From: Pseudomonas nitroreducens
GTDB taxonomy: Bacteria; Pseudomonadota; Gammaproteobacteria; Pseudomonadales; Pseudomonadaceae
NCBI RefSeq assembly: GCF_014204515.1
Contig: NZ_JACHLI010000036.1
Location: 1 to 64,000, forward strand
Length of the DNA stretch: 64,000 nucleotides
Direction of reading: 5' to 3'
Part shown: piece after piece, positions 25,230 through 34,614 of the stretch
Layout: each line of letters begins with the position of its first letter
How positions within the stretch are numbered: the stretch's first letter is position 1
Notes under the pieces: generated by a model
Told to the model about the DNA's origin: nothing
Seen by the model: only the letters and a program-made list of their open reading frames with translations
Database searches by the model: none
Program-made: the position numbers and the translations under genes

Positions 25230-25433
25230 ATGGCCACCGACCTGTCTCTATCGCAAGGCCTCCTGCTGACACACAGCTACCGGACGGGTCTGCATCGCGC
25301 CGAGGGTACTCGCGATGGCGGCTACCGGACGGTCTATGCGAAGTCCAGGGATGAGGTCATCCGGAAATGGCACAGCGCGGCCCCGAATGAGTGGGCCAGG
25401 CCAAAAGCCGGCCAGACCCTCGACAATGAATAG
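25230..25433 (+). CDS. small hypothetical protein
   Basis: This 67-residue protein has a basic middle region and no recognised motif. The ATG at 25230 has only a weak purine tract upstream, and a TTG at 25200 is also possible. Its stop abuts the ribosome site of the next gene, so it is probably co-transcribed with the SMI1-like gene. Confidence 0.5.
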   Translation: MATDLSLSQGLLLTHSYRTGLHRAEGTRDGGYRTVYAKSRDEVIRKWHSAAPNEWARPKAGQTLDNE

Positions 25434-25445
25434 GTGGCAACCGCA

Positions 25446-25901
25446 ATGAGTGAGCAAGCCCTGGAGTCGATCCGCGAATACGCCGGGAAGATGAATGAGT
25501 ACCTGGAAGCGGCGTATAGGCCCAGGGCCTGCTCGGATGCCACCATCGAGAAGGCTCGGGGCGACTTCCGGAAGATGTTTGGTACCGACCTGCCAGAGGG
25601 CTATTGCACGATCCTTCGGGTAGCTGACGGTCTGCACCACAACGGGATGACCGTGTGGCCGATCCTGCATCGTGGCTTCCCGTTCCACCAGAACCTCATG
25701 ACTGCCAACGAGGACTTCCGCGAGTTCGCAGAGCACCTGGTGTTCTTTGGACAGCTGGATGATGAGCTCTACGCCTATGACACCCAAAAAGGCGAGTACA
25801 TCGCCACAGAGCAGGGGCTGATCGGCGAGGCTTGGGATACCTTCGATAGTGCTGAAGAGATGATTCTTGGCATGCTAAAACGTGCGTGGGGCGACGATTA
25901 G
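25446..25901 (+). CDS. SMI1/KNR4 (SUKH)-like protein
   Basis: This 151-residue protein has the feel of the SMI1/KNR4 (SUKH) superfamily: an N-terminal helical pair, LPEGYCTILRVADG at about residues 47-60, and GMTVWP near 65-70. Family members are often immunity proteins paired with polymorphic or contact-dependent toxins. No such toxin lies nearby, so an orphan immunity or housekeeping scaffold role is possible. A GTG start at 25434 is an alternative. Confidence 0.65.
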   Translation: MSEQALESIREYAGKMNEYLEAAYRPRACSDATIEKARGDFRKMFGTDLPEGYCTILRVADGLHHNGMTVWPILHRGFPFHQNLMTANEDFREFAEHLVFFGQLDDELYAYDTQKGEYIATEQGLIGEAWDTFDSAEEMILGMLKRAWGDD

Positions 25902-25926
25902 CCCTGGTCAAAGGAGTAAGGATGCG

Positions 25927-26286
25927 ATGAGCGAACAAGACGATACCAAGAACCTGGTGCGCGCGACGACTGCGAAAGACATACGCAAGATGATCGAGCA
26001 CCTCGCGGACGATGACATCCTGCTGATACAGGGCTACGAAGGTGGATTTGACGCAGTCACTGGCCTGGAGGAAAAGGAGGGGGTCGTCTTCAAGCCAGGA
26101 GCTTTCGACTGGGAAGGAGAGTTCGATGAAAGCTCGACATCACCACGCCCAGGTATGCAATGGGTCAGCGATCACCAGGGAGAAATACCGGTCGGCAAGG
26201 TCTACGTGCTGATGGGCAGGCGGGGTGGTAGTGCTTATCCGAGGGCTACCGGCACCCGAGGAGCTGATGACCCCGATGGCAGCTGA
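25927..26286 (+). CDS. hypothetical protein
   Basis: This 119-residue acidic protein has a central strand-rich segment and a basic Gly/Arg-rich tail. AAGGAG lies 12 bases and AAGG 6 bases before the ATG. It is the last gene of the rightward run and is followed by a terminator. No family was recognised. Confidence 0.6.
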   Translation: MSEQDDTKNLVRATTAKDIRKMIEHLADDDILLIQGYEGGFDAVTGLEEKEGVVFKPGAFDWEGEFDESSTSPRPGMQWVSDHQGEIPVGKVYVLMGRRGGSAYPRATGTRGADDPDGS

Positions 26287-26310
26287 CATGCTGGAAGTTT
26301 GAGATCAAGA

Positions 26311-26330
26311 AGGCCACCTGTAGGTGGCCT
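26311..26330. terminator. hairpin between convergent genes
   Basis: An 8-base stem AGGCCACC/GGTGGCCT with a 4-base loop lies 25 bases after one stop codon and 7 bases from the facing one. It probably serves both transcripts. Confidence 0.7.
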
Positions 26331-26336
26331 CTCTAC

Positions 26337-26894
26337 TTAGCGCCCCAGGCCGACGTCGGAGTCGTCCCGGCGAGGCCTGGGCTTCCGGTCTTCGGGAGTT
26401 TTCCACTCCGGCGCCTGCATCTTGTATGCGTCCAGCGGCTCCTCGTACTCCATTGTGCGCTGCTTACCCCAGTACTCGGCCAACTCCATCAGCCCAGGCA
26501 TCCGCTCTTTGAGGTAGCGAGGGTACTTGAGGAATGCGACCAGGTTGTCGGTGGTCTCCGGGCACATCCCGCCGGCAGGGTTCCAGAACACCAGAATCCC
26601 GTAGAACTCGTACTTGATGGTCGCGTAGAAGCAGTGGGATGAGGCCGTGCACAGCTTGCCGGTCTTCTCGCTGCGCTCGACCCCGGTGAGCATGAAAGGC
26701 TCGTCGACGTCGGTGAACTTGTCGAGTAGGACGTGGCTCAGCACCGTCAGCGGGTGCATGTGGTTGGCAGTGATGGGCTCTTCCAGGAGGCGAACCGTTT
26801 CCTCCTCGCTCAGGGGGAACTCCTTCTCTACTTCACCCAGGATTTTGACGATCTCTTTGATGGTCTCGAGCTGGTCGTCAGTCATCTTGGTCAT
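26337..26894 (-). CDS. hypothetical acidic protein
   Basis: This 185-residue soluble protein has an acidic helical N-terminal half, two Cys near the middle and a basic Pro/Arg-rich tail. No family was recognised. The ATG at 26894 is preceded by GGAG. It is divergent from the YqiJ/flotillin pair with about 230 bases of shared upstream region. Confidence 0.65.
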   Translation of the reverse strand: MTKMTDDQLETIKEIVKILGEVEKEFPLSEEETVRLLEEPITANHMHPLTVLSHVLLDKFTDVDEPFMLTGVERSEKTGKLCTASSHCFYATIKYEFYGILVFWNPAGGMCPETTDNLVAFLKYPRYLKERMPGLMELAEYWGKQRTMEYEEPLDAYKMQAPEWKTPEDRKPRPRRDDSDVGLGR

Positions 26895-27127
26895 GGTGTT
26901 CTCCGGGTAAAAATGCTCCTACCGTCAGGGTACAGAGTCAGAGCTGAATCCTGCAATTTATTGGAAAAGGAGTTGTTTTTCGTCGGCCGTCATTGTTATC
27001 GTTCGGGCCGTCCACAAGGCAGTGTATACCGGACTCTGCGTGCTTTGGACAGACGCAGGGCGACGCTTTTCGCTGTGTCATAATGTGTCCATGCCACTGA
27101 TTTACCACGACTTTTGGAATCAAGCCG

Positions 27128-27664
27128 ATGGAATCTCAAGTGCTTTACCTGGCCATCGCCTCCACGCTGGTCTATGTCGTCTACATGGTTTTCGGCCAAT
27201 TCGGAGGCTTCGGGGACGATGGTCACTACCATGCAGATGGTGGTGACGACAGTTTCGGGGTTTTCCAGTACCTCTCCCTGCAGACCATCTTCCTGGTGGT
27301 CATGAGCTACAGCTGGTGCTGGCTGTTCTGGGATATCAAGAATCTCGGCCTAACCTCCACGATCCTGGGAACGGTGGTGATGGGTACGGCAATCGTTGCC
27401 GCGTGCATCTACAGCACCAGGAAGCTCTTCCGCGCCCTCGCGCCGGTCGAGGTGGAGCCGTTCAAGCCCACTGAGGGAATGCTCGGAGTGGTCGACGTAA
27501 GGGTGCCCGGCGATCTGTCGGACACCGGCATCGTTACCTTCCGTGATCCCGCGTCTGGCTCCTACGACATCCCGGCGCTCTCGCTTGATGAGCAGCTCAG
27601 TGGCGACACCGTGAAGGTGCACAGGGTTATCAACGACCGCCTGGTGCACGTCACCAAGGTCTGA
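27128..27664 (+). CDS. YqiJ-like (DUF1449/NfeD-type) membrane protein
   Basis: This 178-residue protein has three predicted membrane segments (about residues 5-22, 48-68 and 74-95) and a C-terminal strand-rich domain (about 115-178) that fits the OB-fold of YqiJ/NfeD proteins. These proteins act beside flotillins in membrane microdomains. A flotillin gene follows 44 bases downstream, which supports the call. A His/Asp-rich loop at about 26-42 is exposed between the first two segments. Confidence 0.75.
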   Translation: MESQVLYLAIASTLVYVVYMVFGQFGGFGDDGHYHADGGDDSFGVFQYLSLQTIFLVVMSYSWCWLFWDIKNLGLTSTILGTVVMGTAIVAACIYSTRKLFRALAPVEVEPFKPTEGMLGVVDVRVPGDLSDTGIVTFRDPASGSYDIPALSLDEQLSGDTVKVHRVINDRLVHVTKV

Positions 27665-27708
27665 ATCAGCCGGCGCGAGCCGGAACGCTCAATTTATGGA
27701 GAATAGCA

Positions 27709-29184
27709 GTGTCTGAATTCGCATTGGGGTTGATGCCCTGGGTCATGGGTCTAGGCTTCATCATCTTCACGGTGGTCTGCTTCATGAAGCAGTACCGCCT
27801 GGTGCCGAACGACGAGGTGATGGTCGTCTACGGCGGTCTCAATAAGACCGGCGCGGCAAAGATCATCAAGGGTGGTTCGGGCACTTTCATCATCCCGTTC
27901 ATCCAGCAGTTCCGCATGCTCTCCCTGGCGCCGCGCACGGTGAAAATCGACCTGGAGAACACGCTCTCTGCGGACAAGATCCGCGTGAACGTGCCCAGCG
28001 TCTTCACCTACGGCGTCGGCGTCAAAGAGCCTGAGGTCTTGCAGGACGCTGCACGCCTCCTGCTGGATATGAACACCCAGCAGGTCGACAGTCTGGCCAT
28101 CAGCACCATCACCGGCTCCCTGCGCCAGGTGATCGCTGACCTGTCGATTGAAGAGCTGATCCGTGACCGTGACACACTGATCAAGCGTGTTGAGGAGATC
28201 GTGGGCTCTCAGCTGCGTAAGGTCGGTTTGGTCATCCTGAACAGTAACATTACCGACATCACGGATAGCTCCGGCTTCATCGATGCCATCGGCCAGAAGG
28301 CTGCCTCTCAGGCAGTCAACCAGGCCAAGATCGAGGTGGCCGAGCAAACCCGTAAGGGCGAGATCGGCGTCCAGGAGCACAACACCGAGCGCATGATCGG
28401 TGTCGCCAAGCAGAAGACTGGCGCCGAGCTTGGCGTGAATACCGCCGAGCGTGACCGTATGGTGGGTGTGGCCAAGCTGGAGGCAGAAACTGTCAACGGC
28501 AAGAACATGGCCAGGGCCGAGATGGCCGACTCTAACGCCACCCTGCAACAGCGTGAGGCTGCTGCATACGAAGCCGGCGAAGTCAGACGTGCTCAGGCTG
28601 AGTCTCGCGTAGCTGATGAGCAGCGCCAGGCCCGCCAAGCAGAGCTTGGCCGTGACTCCCTCCCGAAGGCCGAGATCGAGCGTCAGGAGGCAATCATCGC
28701 GGCTGAAGCCGAAGCCTCCGTAACTCAGAAAAAGGCCGAGGGTGAGGCTGCAGCGATCTTTGCTCGTTACGAGGCAGAGGCCAGGGGGCAGCAGAAGGTG
28801 TATGACGCTCAGGCCGCCGGTTTCAAGGCGATTGTTGATGCGTGTGGCGGCAACGCTGACGCTGCAATCCGCATGATCCTCGCGGACAAGTCTCCGATCC
28901 TGGCTGAGATTCAAGCCAAGGCACTCTCCAACCTCAACATCGGCAACGTCACCGTATGGGACAGCGGGTCTGGTTCGGGTGACGGTGAGGATGGCGCTCT
29001 CAAACGCGTCACCAGAGACTTCCTGTCCATGATTCCGGCGGCCCACGGCATTGCCAAAGAAATGGGTGTCTCCCTCCCGAGCTTCCTGGGCCAGATGCTC
29101 AGCGGCAAAGGCGAAGTGAACCCGGATGCACCGCCTCCGCCGGTTACCGAAGGCGAAGTTGTGAGCGAGCAGGCAAAGGCGTAA
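27709..29184 (+). CDS. flotillin / YqiK-like SPFH protein
   Basis: This 491-residue protein has an N-terminal membrane anchor (about residues 8-24), an SPFH/Band 7 domain to about residue 210, and a long Ala/Glu-rich coiled coil (about 215-370) with repeated EA-rich heptads typical of flotillin. These proteins form membrane scaffolds. It starts at GTG with GGAG 8 bases upstream, because the nearby ATG at 27696 runs into a stop. It pairs with the YqiJ-like gene upstream and ends at a strong terminator. Confidence 0.9.
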   Translation: MSEFALGLMPWVMGLGFIIFTVVCFMKQYRLVPNDEVMVVYGGLNKTGAAKIIKGGSGTFIIPFIQQFRMLSLAPRTVKIDLENTLSADKIRVNVPSVFTYGVGVKEPEVLQDAARLLLDMNTQQVDSLAISTITGSLRQVIADLSIEELIRDRDTLIKRVEEIVGSQLRKVGLVILNSNITDITDSSGFIDAIGQKAASQAVNQAKIEVAEQTRKGEIGVQEHNTERMIGVAKQKTGAELGVNTAERDRMVGVAKLEAETVNGKNMARAEMADSNATLQQREAAAYEAGEVRRAQAESRVADEQRQARQAELGRDSLPKAEIERQEAIIAAEAEASVTQKKAEGEAAAIFARYEAEARGQQKVYDAQAAGFKAIVDACGGNADAAIRMILADKSPILAEIQAKALSNLNIGNVTVWDSGSGSGDGEDGALKRVTRDFLSMIPAAHGIAKEMGVSLPSFLGQMLSGKGEVNPDAPPPPVTEGEVVSEQAKA

Positions 29185-29200
29185 GCCTACCTGTGAAGCG

Positions 29201-29227
29201 AAGAAGCCGCCCTCGGGCGGCTTCTTT
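29201..29227 (+). terminator. strong rho-independent terminator of the flotillin operon
   Basis: A near-perfect 11-12 base stem (29201-29212 with 29215-29226) ends in a T-run 17 bases after the flotillin stop. The A-run on the other arm allows use by the facing gene. Confidence 0.88.
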
Positions 29228-29985
29228 CATTCTGGCGATGGCTCCCAGAGAGATGTCCGGTAGCTCGGGTTTGAGAACTGAGTTTTCTCTCGGAGCCGCA
29301 CCTTCAGGCCTGGGTGCTTGAACCCCTCAAACAAATGGTTCTGATGCTCCCAATTTGGCCTCAGCTCATACCGTCTGCTTTGGAGCTTTGCCATCTGGGC
29401 TGGTGTCCTATCGGGGGCATCCATGAAGCTAGTCGACAAGTGACACAGATAGCCATCGTGGTTGCCGAAGTAGACACCCATAGGCACCTCGGTGCTCACC
29501 ATGGCCCACACTTCACCCTGACCTAGGTTTGAGCAGTATTCGTAGATGTCTTTCACGAGGCTGTGGTGTCGGCGGATGATCAGCTCGCGAGCGAGGGTCT
29601 GCCGCCTGGCACTTTCGTCCGACGTGACTGTGATAGTCCGGCCTTTATCGTCCAAGTAGGTGCTGTGGCCGTCTACGCAGTAAGGAACCCCATCGTACTC
29701 TGCGAGCATCAGCTCTTCTGAGAGTAGAGATCTGCCTTTGGGGATCGATACTTCTAGCCCCTGTGCCCGGTAAACCTCAATCCGATCCTCATCACTTTGC
29801 TCGATTGGCGGCTCTCTCAGGCCTATCTCAACGAGCATTTCATTAAGACGCTTAGCTGCTTGGATTGTCATCGTCTTGAGGAGACTCTCGTCACCTCCAA
29901 GGTAGCGAAGGAGCAGGTTCTGGTCATCCTCCGTCAATGACTTGAAGAAGGCCTCGATGCGCTGCTCTTTCTCACTGTGATTCAT
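29227..29985 (-). CDS. hypothetical protein
   Basis: This 252-residue soluble protein has an acidic helical N-terminal third and a strand-rich middle. No recognised motif. AGGAG is absent, but AGCTCC-complementary GGAGCT lies near the start at 29985. It is the first of two leftward genes between the flotillin operon and the Shedu-like gene. Confidence 0.65.
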   Translation of the reverse strand: MNHSEKEQRIEAFFKSLTEDDQNLLLRYLGGDESLLKTMTIQAAKRLNEMLVEIGLREPPIEQSDEDRIEVYRAQGLEVSIPKGRSLLSEELMLAEYDGVPYCVDGHSTYLDDKGRTITVTSDESARRQTLARELIIRRHHSLVKDIYEYCSNLGQGEVWAMVSTEVPMGVYFGNHDGYLCHLSTSFMDAPDRTPAQMAKLQSRRYELRPNWEHQNHLFEGFKHPGLKVRLREKTQFSNPSYRTSLWEPSPE

Positions 29986-30099
29986 CTGGAAAGCTCCTGG
30001 TATTCCCCATTTTAAGGGTGGAGATTCCGTGGGCGCGAGCAGTGGCCTTTGGGCTCAAATTCGCTGGTCTTGAGCCCGCGCGGCTTGGCAAAAGACTGG

Positions 30100-31554
30100 C
30101 TAGAAGCAGTCGTAAGTGGTGGTGGCGATATCGGTCGGAATATTCCAGCCCCTTACCTCCCAGGTCGGGGCTTTTAAGTCTACGCCGCCGGCAAGGCTCA
30201 GCCCCTGGTTCAGAGTGTTGATGGCGATGCTGATAAGAGCGCTGTAATCCCCATTGCCTGGATCGAAGAAGCTGTACTCTCCGCGCGAAACGCCCGCAAT
30301 GATCTGTGCAGGAAGCATCTCGTTGTTCACCGAGGTCATGGTCGTCTGGCCCTCGCGGTGCAGGAGCACCGGAGTGAAGAACCTCTTCTCTCTGTCCTGG
30401 TTAACCGCGATCCGGGGCGCGAGGAAGTACTCGTCAAATCCCTCTGCTTCAAGCCGATCCTTCAAGCCGGCCAGCGACTCTGAAAGCTCATGCGGGAAGA
30501 AGTGCGTCTCTGTGACGAAGAACGGAATGGTGTTGCCCTCGAGCGCCAGCTCCATGATCTCCAGCGGCCAGTCCTTGTAAGGCTGGGGTTTGGACAGTCG
30601 CCAACCGACAGCCCGAAGCACATAGGCCCAGTGGTTGCCTGGAGAGCGTTCATCTGGCTCGGTCAGAGGGTAGAACCGCTGCATTGCGACTCGCTGATCA
30701 ATCCACGCATGGGCAGCCTTCTCTGACTTGATGCCTGGATCTAGCTCCTGAACCAAGGCCAGGGACTTTTCCGGGTTGTGGTAAGCCCCTTTGTGCATCG
30801 AGATACGCGCCAGCATGAACTTAGCCATCTGGGTCATCGGAGGGATCACGCCATCCAGCTGGCGGGGTAGTTCCGGGTGCTTGATAGTGGCGAGGAAGCG
30901 GGGAGCCCACTTAGCGATGTAGGAAGCAGCGGAGGCCCTGCCGGCATTGAGCATGAGGATCGCGAGATTGCAGGCATTGAACATGCCCATGGCAAGTCCG
31001 AGCTCAGCAGCTTCCTCGTATAGCTCCATTGCGCGATCCCAGTCTGGCGCGGCGCCGATGGTGCCGCCCTGGTGTAAGCCGGCCAGGTTAACCATCGCAG
31101 AGGCCCGCAGGAGGTCATCATCGGCGAACTCGATGGCCAGACTGAAAAGCCTGGCCTGGCTCTGGGTGCAGTGAAGGGTTTGCTCTTGCTGGTCGAGGAG
31201 GGTGCCGGCATTGAACGCAGCCTCGGCCGATCCGGCCTCTGCAGCCTTCAGCAGCATCTGCATGAAGCGCTTTGTGATCTTTCGGCGCATAACGGCCAGG
31301 TTAGACACGCTGGCGAGTACACGCCGTGCGAGCATGTCCGAGACCACATCGTCGATTTTGATGGTCTGGACTTCCTTGCCGTCCTCCAGACGCGAGAACG
31401 TGTAGTTGTCCAGGATGGTGCTGATCACGTCCGCAGCCCCGCAGGTGTCGCCAGCCTGCAGGATCTGCAGGGCGCTGCGCCAGCGAAGATCAGTAGTGGG
31501 AGCCGAAAGCTGGTCGAATTCTTCCAGGGAGATGAAGTCGATTTCGTGGCTCAT
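30100..31554 (-). CDS. Sel1-like/TPR repeat protein
   Basis: This 484-residue protein has a helical N-terminal half with Sel1/TPR-like repeats at about residues 115-240 (recurring AAxxNAGxLL and ALYEEAAELG patterns). Such repeats build protein-interaction solenoids. The C-terminal half is mixed alpha/beta with no recognised motif. The start at 31554 is chosen because the in-frame extension upstream overlaps the divergent Shedu-like promoter and looks non-coding. Confidence 0.7.
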   Translation of the reverse strand: MSHEIDFISLEEFDQLSAPTTDLRWRSALQILQAGDTCGAADVISTILDNYTFSRLEDGKEVQTIKIDDVVSDMLARRVLASVSNLAVMRRKITKRFMQMLLKAAEAGSAEAAFNAGTLLDQQEQTLHCTQSQARLFSLAIEFADDDLLRASAMVNLAGLHQGGTIGAAPDWDRAMELYEEAAELGLAMGMFNACNLAILMLNAGRASAASYIAKWAPRFLATIKHPELPRQLDGVIPPMTQMAKFMLARISMHKGAYHNPEKSLALVQELDPGIKSEKAAHAWIDQRVAMQRFYPLTEPDERSPGNHWAYVLRAVGWRLSKPQPYKDWPLEIMELALEGNTIPFFVTETHFFPHELSESLAGLKDRLEAEGFDEYFLAPRIAVNQDREKRFFTPVLLHREGQTTMTSVNNEMLPAQIIAGVSRGEYSFFDPGNGDYSALISIAINTLNQGLSLAGGVDLKAPTWEVRGWNIPTDIATTTYDCF

Positions 31555-31669
31555 GGCGGGGTCTCGGGCTGCGTGTGGGGCGCAGACTACCACGACCATT
31601 TGGGGTAATCTCGGTTCAAAATAGCGGTGGGTGCTGAGCATCACCGTCCGGCAACCGAAGGAGTCGAAC

Positions 31670-33379
31670 ATGCCGAGACCCATTACTGACCCGATTCAGC
31701 TGGCCGTGGTTGACCACTATGAGAGGTTGATTGGAGCTCATAGAAGGTTCTCCAGGTCTAATGACCTAAATGTGTTTTCTGAAAAAGAGCCTGGGAATAA
31801 GATCAAAAAAGCAGGGGCCAAGTTTCAGAATCGTTCGCCAAAAATGTGCTCTACCTCCCCGGCGGCCAAGGAGGAGCCTACTAACGATTATTCTGAGCCG
31901 GTATTTCTCAAGCTTATTAGGGATAATCCATTTCTACTGAGAACTCCAGGATTATATTCTGGCGGCTTGTACTTGGGGTCTATAATAAGTGAACTTACAA
32001 TACCGCACAGATACAAACGACCTGATTTTGTCTATATAACTGTACAGGCAAATCTAATTAAGTTCACCCTGGTTGAAATAGAGAGGCCCTCTAGGCAGAT
32101 TTTTACTAAGAATGGGTTTCACGAGAAATCTGGGGTGACTCAGGTTAAGTCGTGGCAAATGATGCGAACTCTCGACGATCTGAAGCATAATTTGCTTCGA
32201 AATTGCTCTGATTTGTTCGAAAAGTACCCGGTAATGCTTTTTGATTCCAGCGGAAAAATTTCAAGGCATTTACGGATTGAGATCGACTTTCTGCTCGTTA
32301 CTGGGCGTGAGGAGATAGATCAGGAATGGAAGAGGCGCCTCGTAGACTCCCTGTACACAGAGTATGGGATTAAGTTGCTAACGCATCCAATGATGATAAA
32401 TGAAATCAAGATTATGGCAAATACCGATGCCAATTGCCTCGGTGTAAAGTCTGATCGTTTGGTTTCTAGGACAACTGTAAATCCAACTCCTCTACAGCGT
32501 TATTTGAGCAAAATAACGAATGTTGATGGTTGTGGTGCGCGCGCTGCGGGATTCGACACTTTTCTTGCAAAACATGCTGGTCTGTGGGGTGGTTTCTCGT
32601 ATCTTTGGCCAGATGAAGATGCTCGAAAACCAGCAAATCGGTTAGGGGTTTTCTATCGCTCCAAGGGGCGTTGCGAGCATCCAGGATGTGGACAGGATCT
32701 GTGTCTAGATGGAGTCGATCCATATCTTCATCCTGTTTGCTGGGATTTTGAGGGGGCTGAAAATGCTGAAAACCTCACCAGGGTTACTAATTTAGCTGTT
32801 TTATGTAGGGCGCATAAAGAAGAGTGGTTAAATCGGTCAATCCTGTATGGGCAGCAGCATGAATTGAGTAACATCCTTGCGCGCAAGTGGTCATATGATT
32901 TCAGAGGCGATGTTATTCATAACAAGTTCATATCATCATTTGGAGAGGGTGCTGCCGAGTCCTGCGCAAAGCATCTTGGCTATGATGGGGAGCCTGATGT
33001 TATTGAAGAGCTAGCGCATGCTCTCCCAGCATTTCACTCTATTCCATGGCAGGCGCAAATTAGGCTCGCAAAGCTGACAAGTGAGTGTTACAAAATTTCA
33101 GGTCGAGACGGAAAATTCATCGAGAAACCTGTGACCTGCAGGGCGACAAAAGCGGACGAATTTTTGTATTCATCAGGTCTTCTGAGTGCTTTGTATCTTG
33201 GCGATGGCATGTATGAGTTAATGCCAACAGCCCTCAGCTCTAAACTTGTATTCAGAATCCTATCTGATATGGGTGATAGGGCATGGGGTATTTTTCATTC
33301 GCTTTTCGAAGTAAATCTGAGGCATTTGCGTCAAACGGCTGAGCAAGTCTGGGCTGATAATAACGCTAGTACCACTTGA
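31670..33379 (+). CDS. Shedu-like (DUF4263) nuclease with HNH-like zinc motif
   Basis: This 569-residue protein resembles Shedu (SduA) anti-phage nucleases. A PD-(D/E)XK-type core runs from PDFVYI near residue 107 to VEIERP near 123. Glu takes the place of the usual Lys in ExK. An Ala/Ser-Gln-Val helix follows, as in DUF4263. At about 330-390 a Cys-x4-Cys, then Cys, then Cys-x2-His set resembles an HNH or zinc-finger unit. The gene is distinctly AT-richer than its neighbours, which suggests transfer. AAGGAG precedes the ATG. Defence is inferred from the family. The fusion is unusual. Confidence 0.68.
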   Translation: MPRPITDPIQLAVVDHYERLIGAHRRFSRSNDLNVFSEKEPGNKIKKAGAKFQNRSPKMCSTSPAAKEEPTNDYSEPVFLKLIRDNPFLLRTPGLYSGGLYLGSIISELTIPHRYKRPDFVYITVQANLIKFTLVEIERPSRQIFTKNGFHEKSGVTQVKSWQMMRTLDDLKHNLLRNCSDLFEKYPVMLFDSSGKISRHLRIEIDFLLVTGREEIDQEWKRRLVDSLYTEYGIKLLTHPMMINEIKIMANTDANCLGVKSDRLVSRTTVNPTPLQRYLSKITNVDGCGARAAGFDTFLAKHAGLWGGFSYLWPDEDARKPANRLGVFYRSKGRCEHPGCGQDLCLDGVDPYLHPVCWDFEGAENAENLTRVTNLAVLCRAHKEEWLNRSILYGQQHELSNILARKWSYDFRGDVIHNKFISSFGEGAAESCAKHLGYDGEPDVIEELAHALPAFHSIPWQAQIRLAKLTSECYKISGRDGKFIEKPVTCRATKADEFLYSSGLLSALYLGDGMYELMPTALSSKLVFRILSDMGDRAWGIFHSLFEVNLRHLRQTAEQVWADNNASTT

Positions 33380-33390
33380 GGGCAGAACAA

Positions 33391-34008
33391 ATGGTAAATT
33401 TGCCCCTCATAGTCAGATTACATCGGCATGGTGAAAGCGCAAGCAACGCCGGGCAAGCGACCAGCGACCCTGCAACTATTGAGCTGACTCAGCTTGGTCA
33501 CGCCCAGGCCGCCAAGCTGGCTGAGGGATTCGAGCAGGCGCCCTCGACACTCATCGTTTCACCATTCTCCAGGGCGAGAGCTACAGCAGCTCCGCTGATT
33601 GGGCGATTCCCAGACTTGGAGCCTCAGGAATGGCCGATCTACGAGTTCACCTACCTGGCGCCAGCTCGCTGCGAGGGAATGAACGCAGCGCAGCGCCGGC
33701 CCCTGGTTGACGAGTACTGGAGCCGCGCTGACGTCGACTGGGTGGACGGTCATGAGGCAGAAAGCTTCTCATCGATGGTCGGTCGTGCCCGACAATGCCT
33801 GGAACGGCTCCAGGAGCTCCAAGGTGAGGTGGTTGTCGTTGGACATGGCCAAGTCATGCAGATGATCCGGATGCTCGTCTCCGATCAACCTGTAGCCATC
33901 GACGCCGCGTTCATGCGGCATTTCCGCTCCTACGACATGGCCAACATGATCAAGAACTGCGAAGGCTTCACTCTGGAGTGGGACGGCCACCGCTGGAGCA
34001 TCGTGTAG
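33391..34008 (+). CDS. histidine phosphatase (phosphoglycerate mutase-like)
   Basis: This 205-residue protein carries the RHG signature HRHGES near residues 9-14 with the phospho-acceptor His, a second catalytic His in VVGHGQ near 152, and the usual alpha/beta order between them. Family members dephosphorylate small molecules or proteins. It follows the Shedu-like gene by 11 bases and could be co-transcribed with it. A TTG at 33376 overlapping the upstream stop is an alternative start. Confidence 0.88.
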   Translation: MVNLPLIVRLHRHGESASNAGQATSDPATIELTQLGHAQAAKLAEGFEQAPSTLIVSPFSRARATAAPLIGRFPDLEPQEWPIYEFTYLAPARCEGMNAAQRRPLVDEYWSRADVDWVDGHEAESFSSMVGRARQCLERLQELQGEVVVVGHGQVMQMIRMLVSDQPVAIDAAFMRHFRSYDMANMIKNCEGFTLEWDGHRWSIV

Positions 34009-34011
34009 AAG

Positions 34012-34031
34012 AGGGGGCTTAAGCCCCCTTT
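34012..34031. terminator. terminator between convergent genes
   Basis: A 7-base stem AGGGGGC/GCCCCCT with a TTAA loop, followed by TTTG, begins 4 bases after the phosphatase stop. Confidence 0.8.
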
Positions 34032-34038
34032 GTGGACA

Positions 34039-34488
34039 TCATGCCTTCCAGCCGGGCACGAGCGTCCATTTGTGGCCCTCACGCAGCAAACTGCCAAGGC
34101 CGCAGTTGGGAGTACCGCTGGCGTCCTTCCCGAGCGCTTGGTTCCTCAGGTTGTCCCCGGTGTTGCCCAGGTACCCGAACTCTCCATCGGCCTTGTAGAG
34201 GAACTGGGAGTTACCGCAGGGGGTGGCCACAGTGAAGGTTCCTCCGCCGATCCCGGCGTTGACGAAGGAGTATGAGGCTGCCAGTGAGGCTTCTTTGCCT
34301 TGCTCTCGGATGAAAATCACCGCAGAGCCGTTTGTGTCCAAAATCCTCTCTCCGCTGATCAACAGCCAGGCACCGTCCCCTGATGGGTACGTAGGGGCAG
34401 GGGCCTCACTGCAGCCAGTGGCAGTAATGGCCGCGCCAGCGATGCAGGCGAATCGGATCAGGGTTTTCCAGCTTGTGTTGCGGTGCAC
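34039..34488 (-). CDS. lipoprotein, unknown
   Basis: This 149-residue protein has a basic N-terminus, a hydrophobic stretch and a lipobox-like ATGC ending at Cys26, so it should be an anchored lipoprotein. Two further cysteines in the mature part may form a disulfide. The start codon is GTG, with AGGAGA 6 bases upstream. No family was recognised. Confidence 0.75.
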   Translation of the reverse strand: MHRNTSWKTLIRFACIAGAAITATGCSEAPAPTYPSGDGAWLLISGERILDTNGSAVIFIREQGKEASLAASYSFVNAGIGGGTFTVATPCGNSQFLYKADGEFGYLGNTGDNLRNQALGKDASGTPNCGLGSLLREGHKWTLVPGWKA

Positions 34489-34614
34489 TCGTGCTCTCCT
34501 CGACGAATTCCTTTGCGGGCTTTTGGTCGCGCCTTGATGAGGCGGATAGCAGACCTGTGAGTCACGCTAAAGGATTTTCTGAGGCTGTGCACTCCAAGTG
34601 CGGTGCATGTGCTC

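Noticed and set aside
27751..29046. Leftward open frame of 431 codons
   Set aside because: Antisense to the flotillin gene and explained by its strong codon bias.
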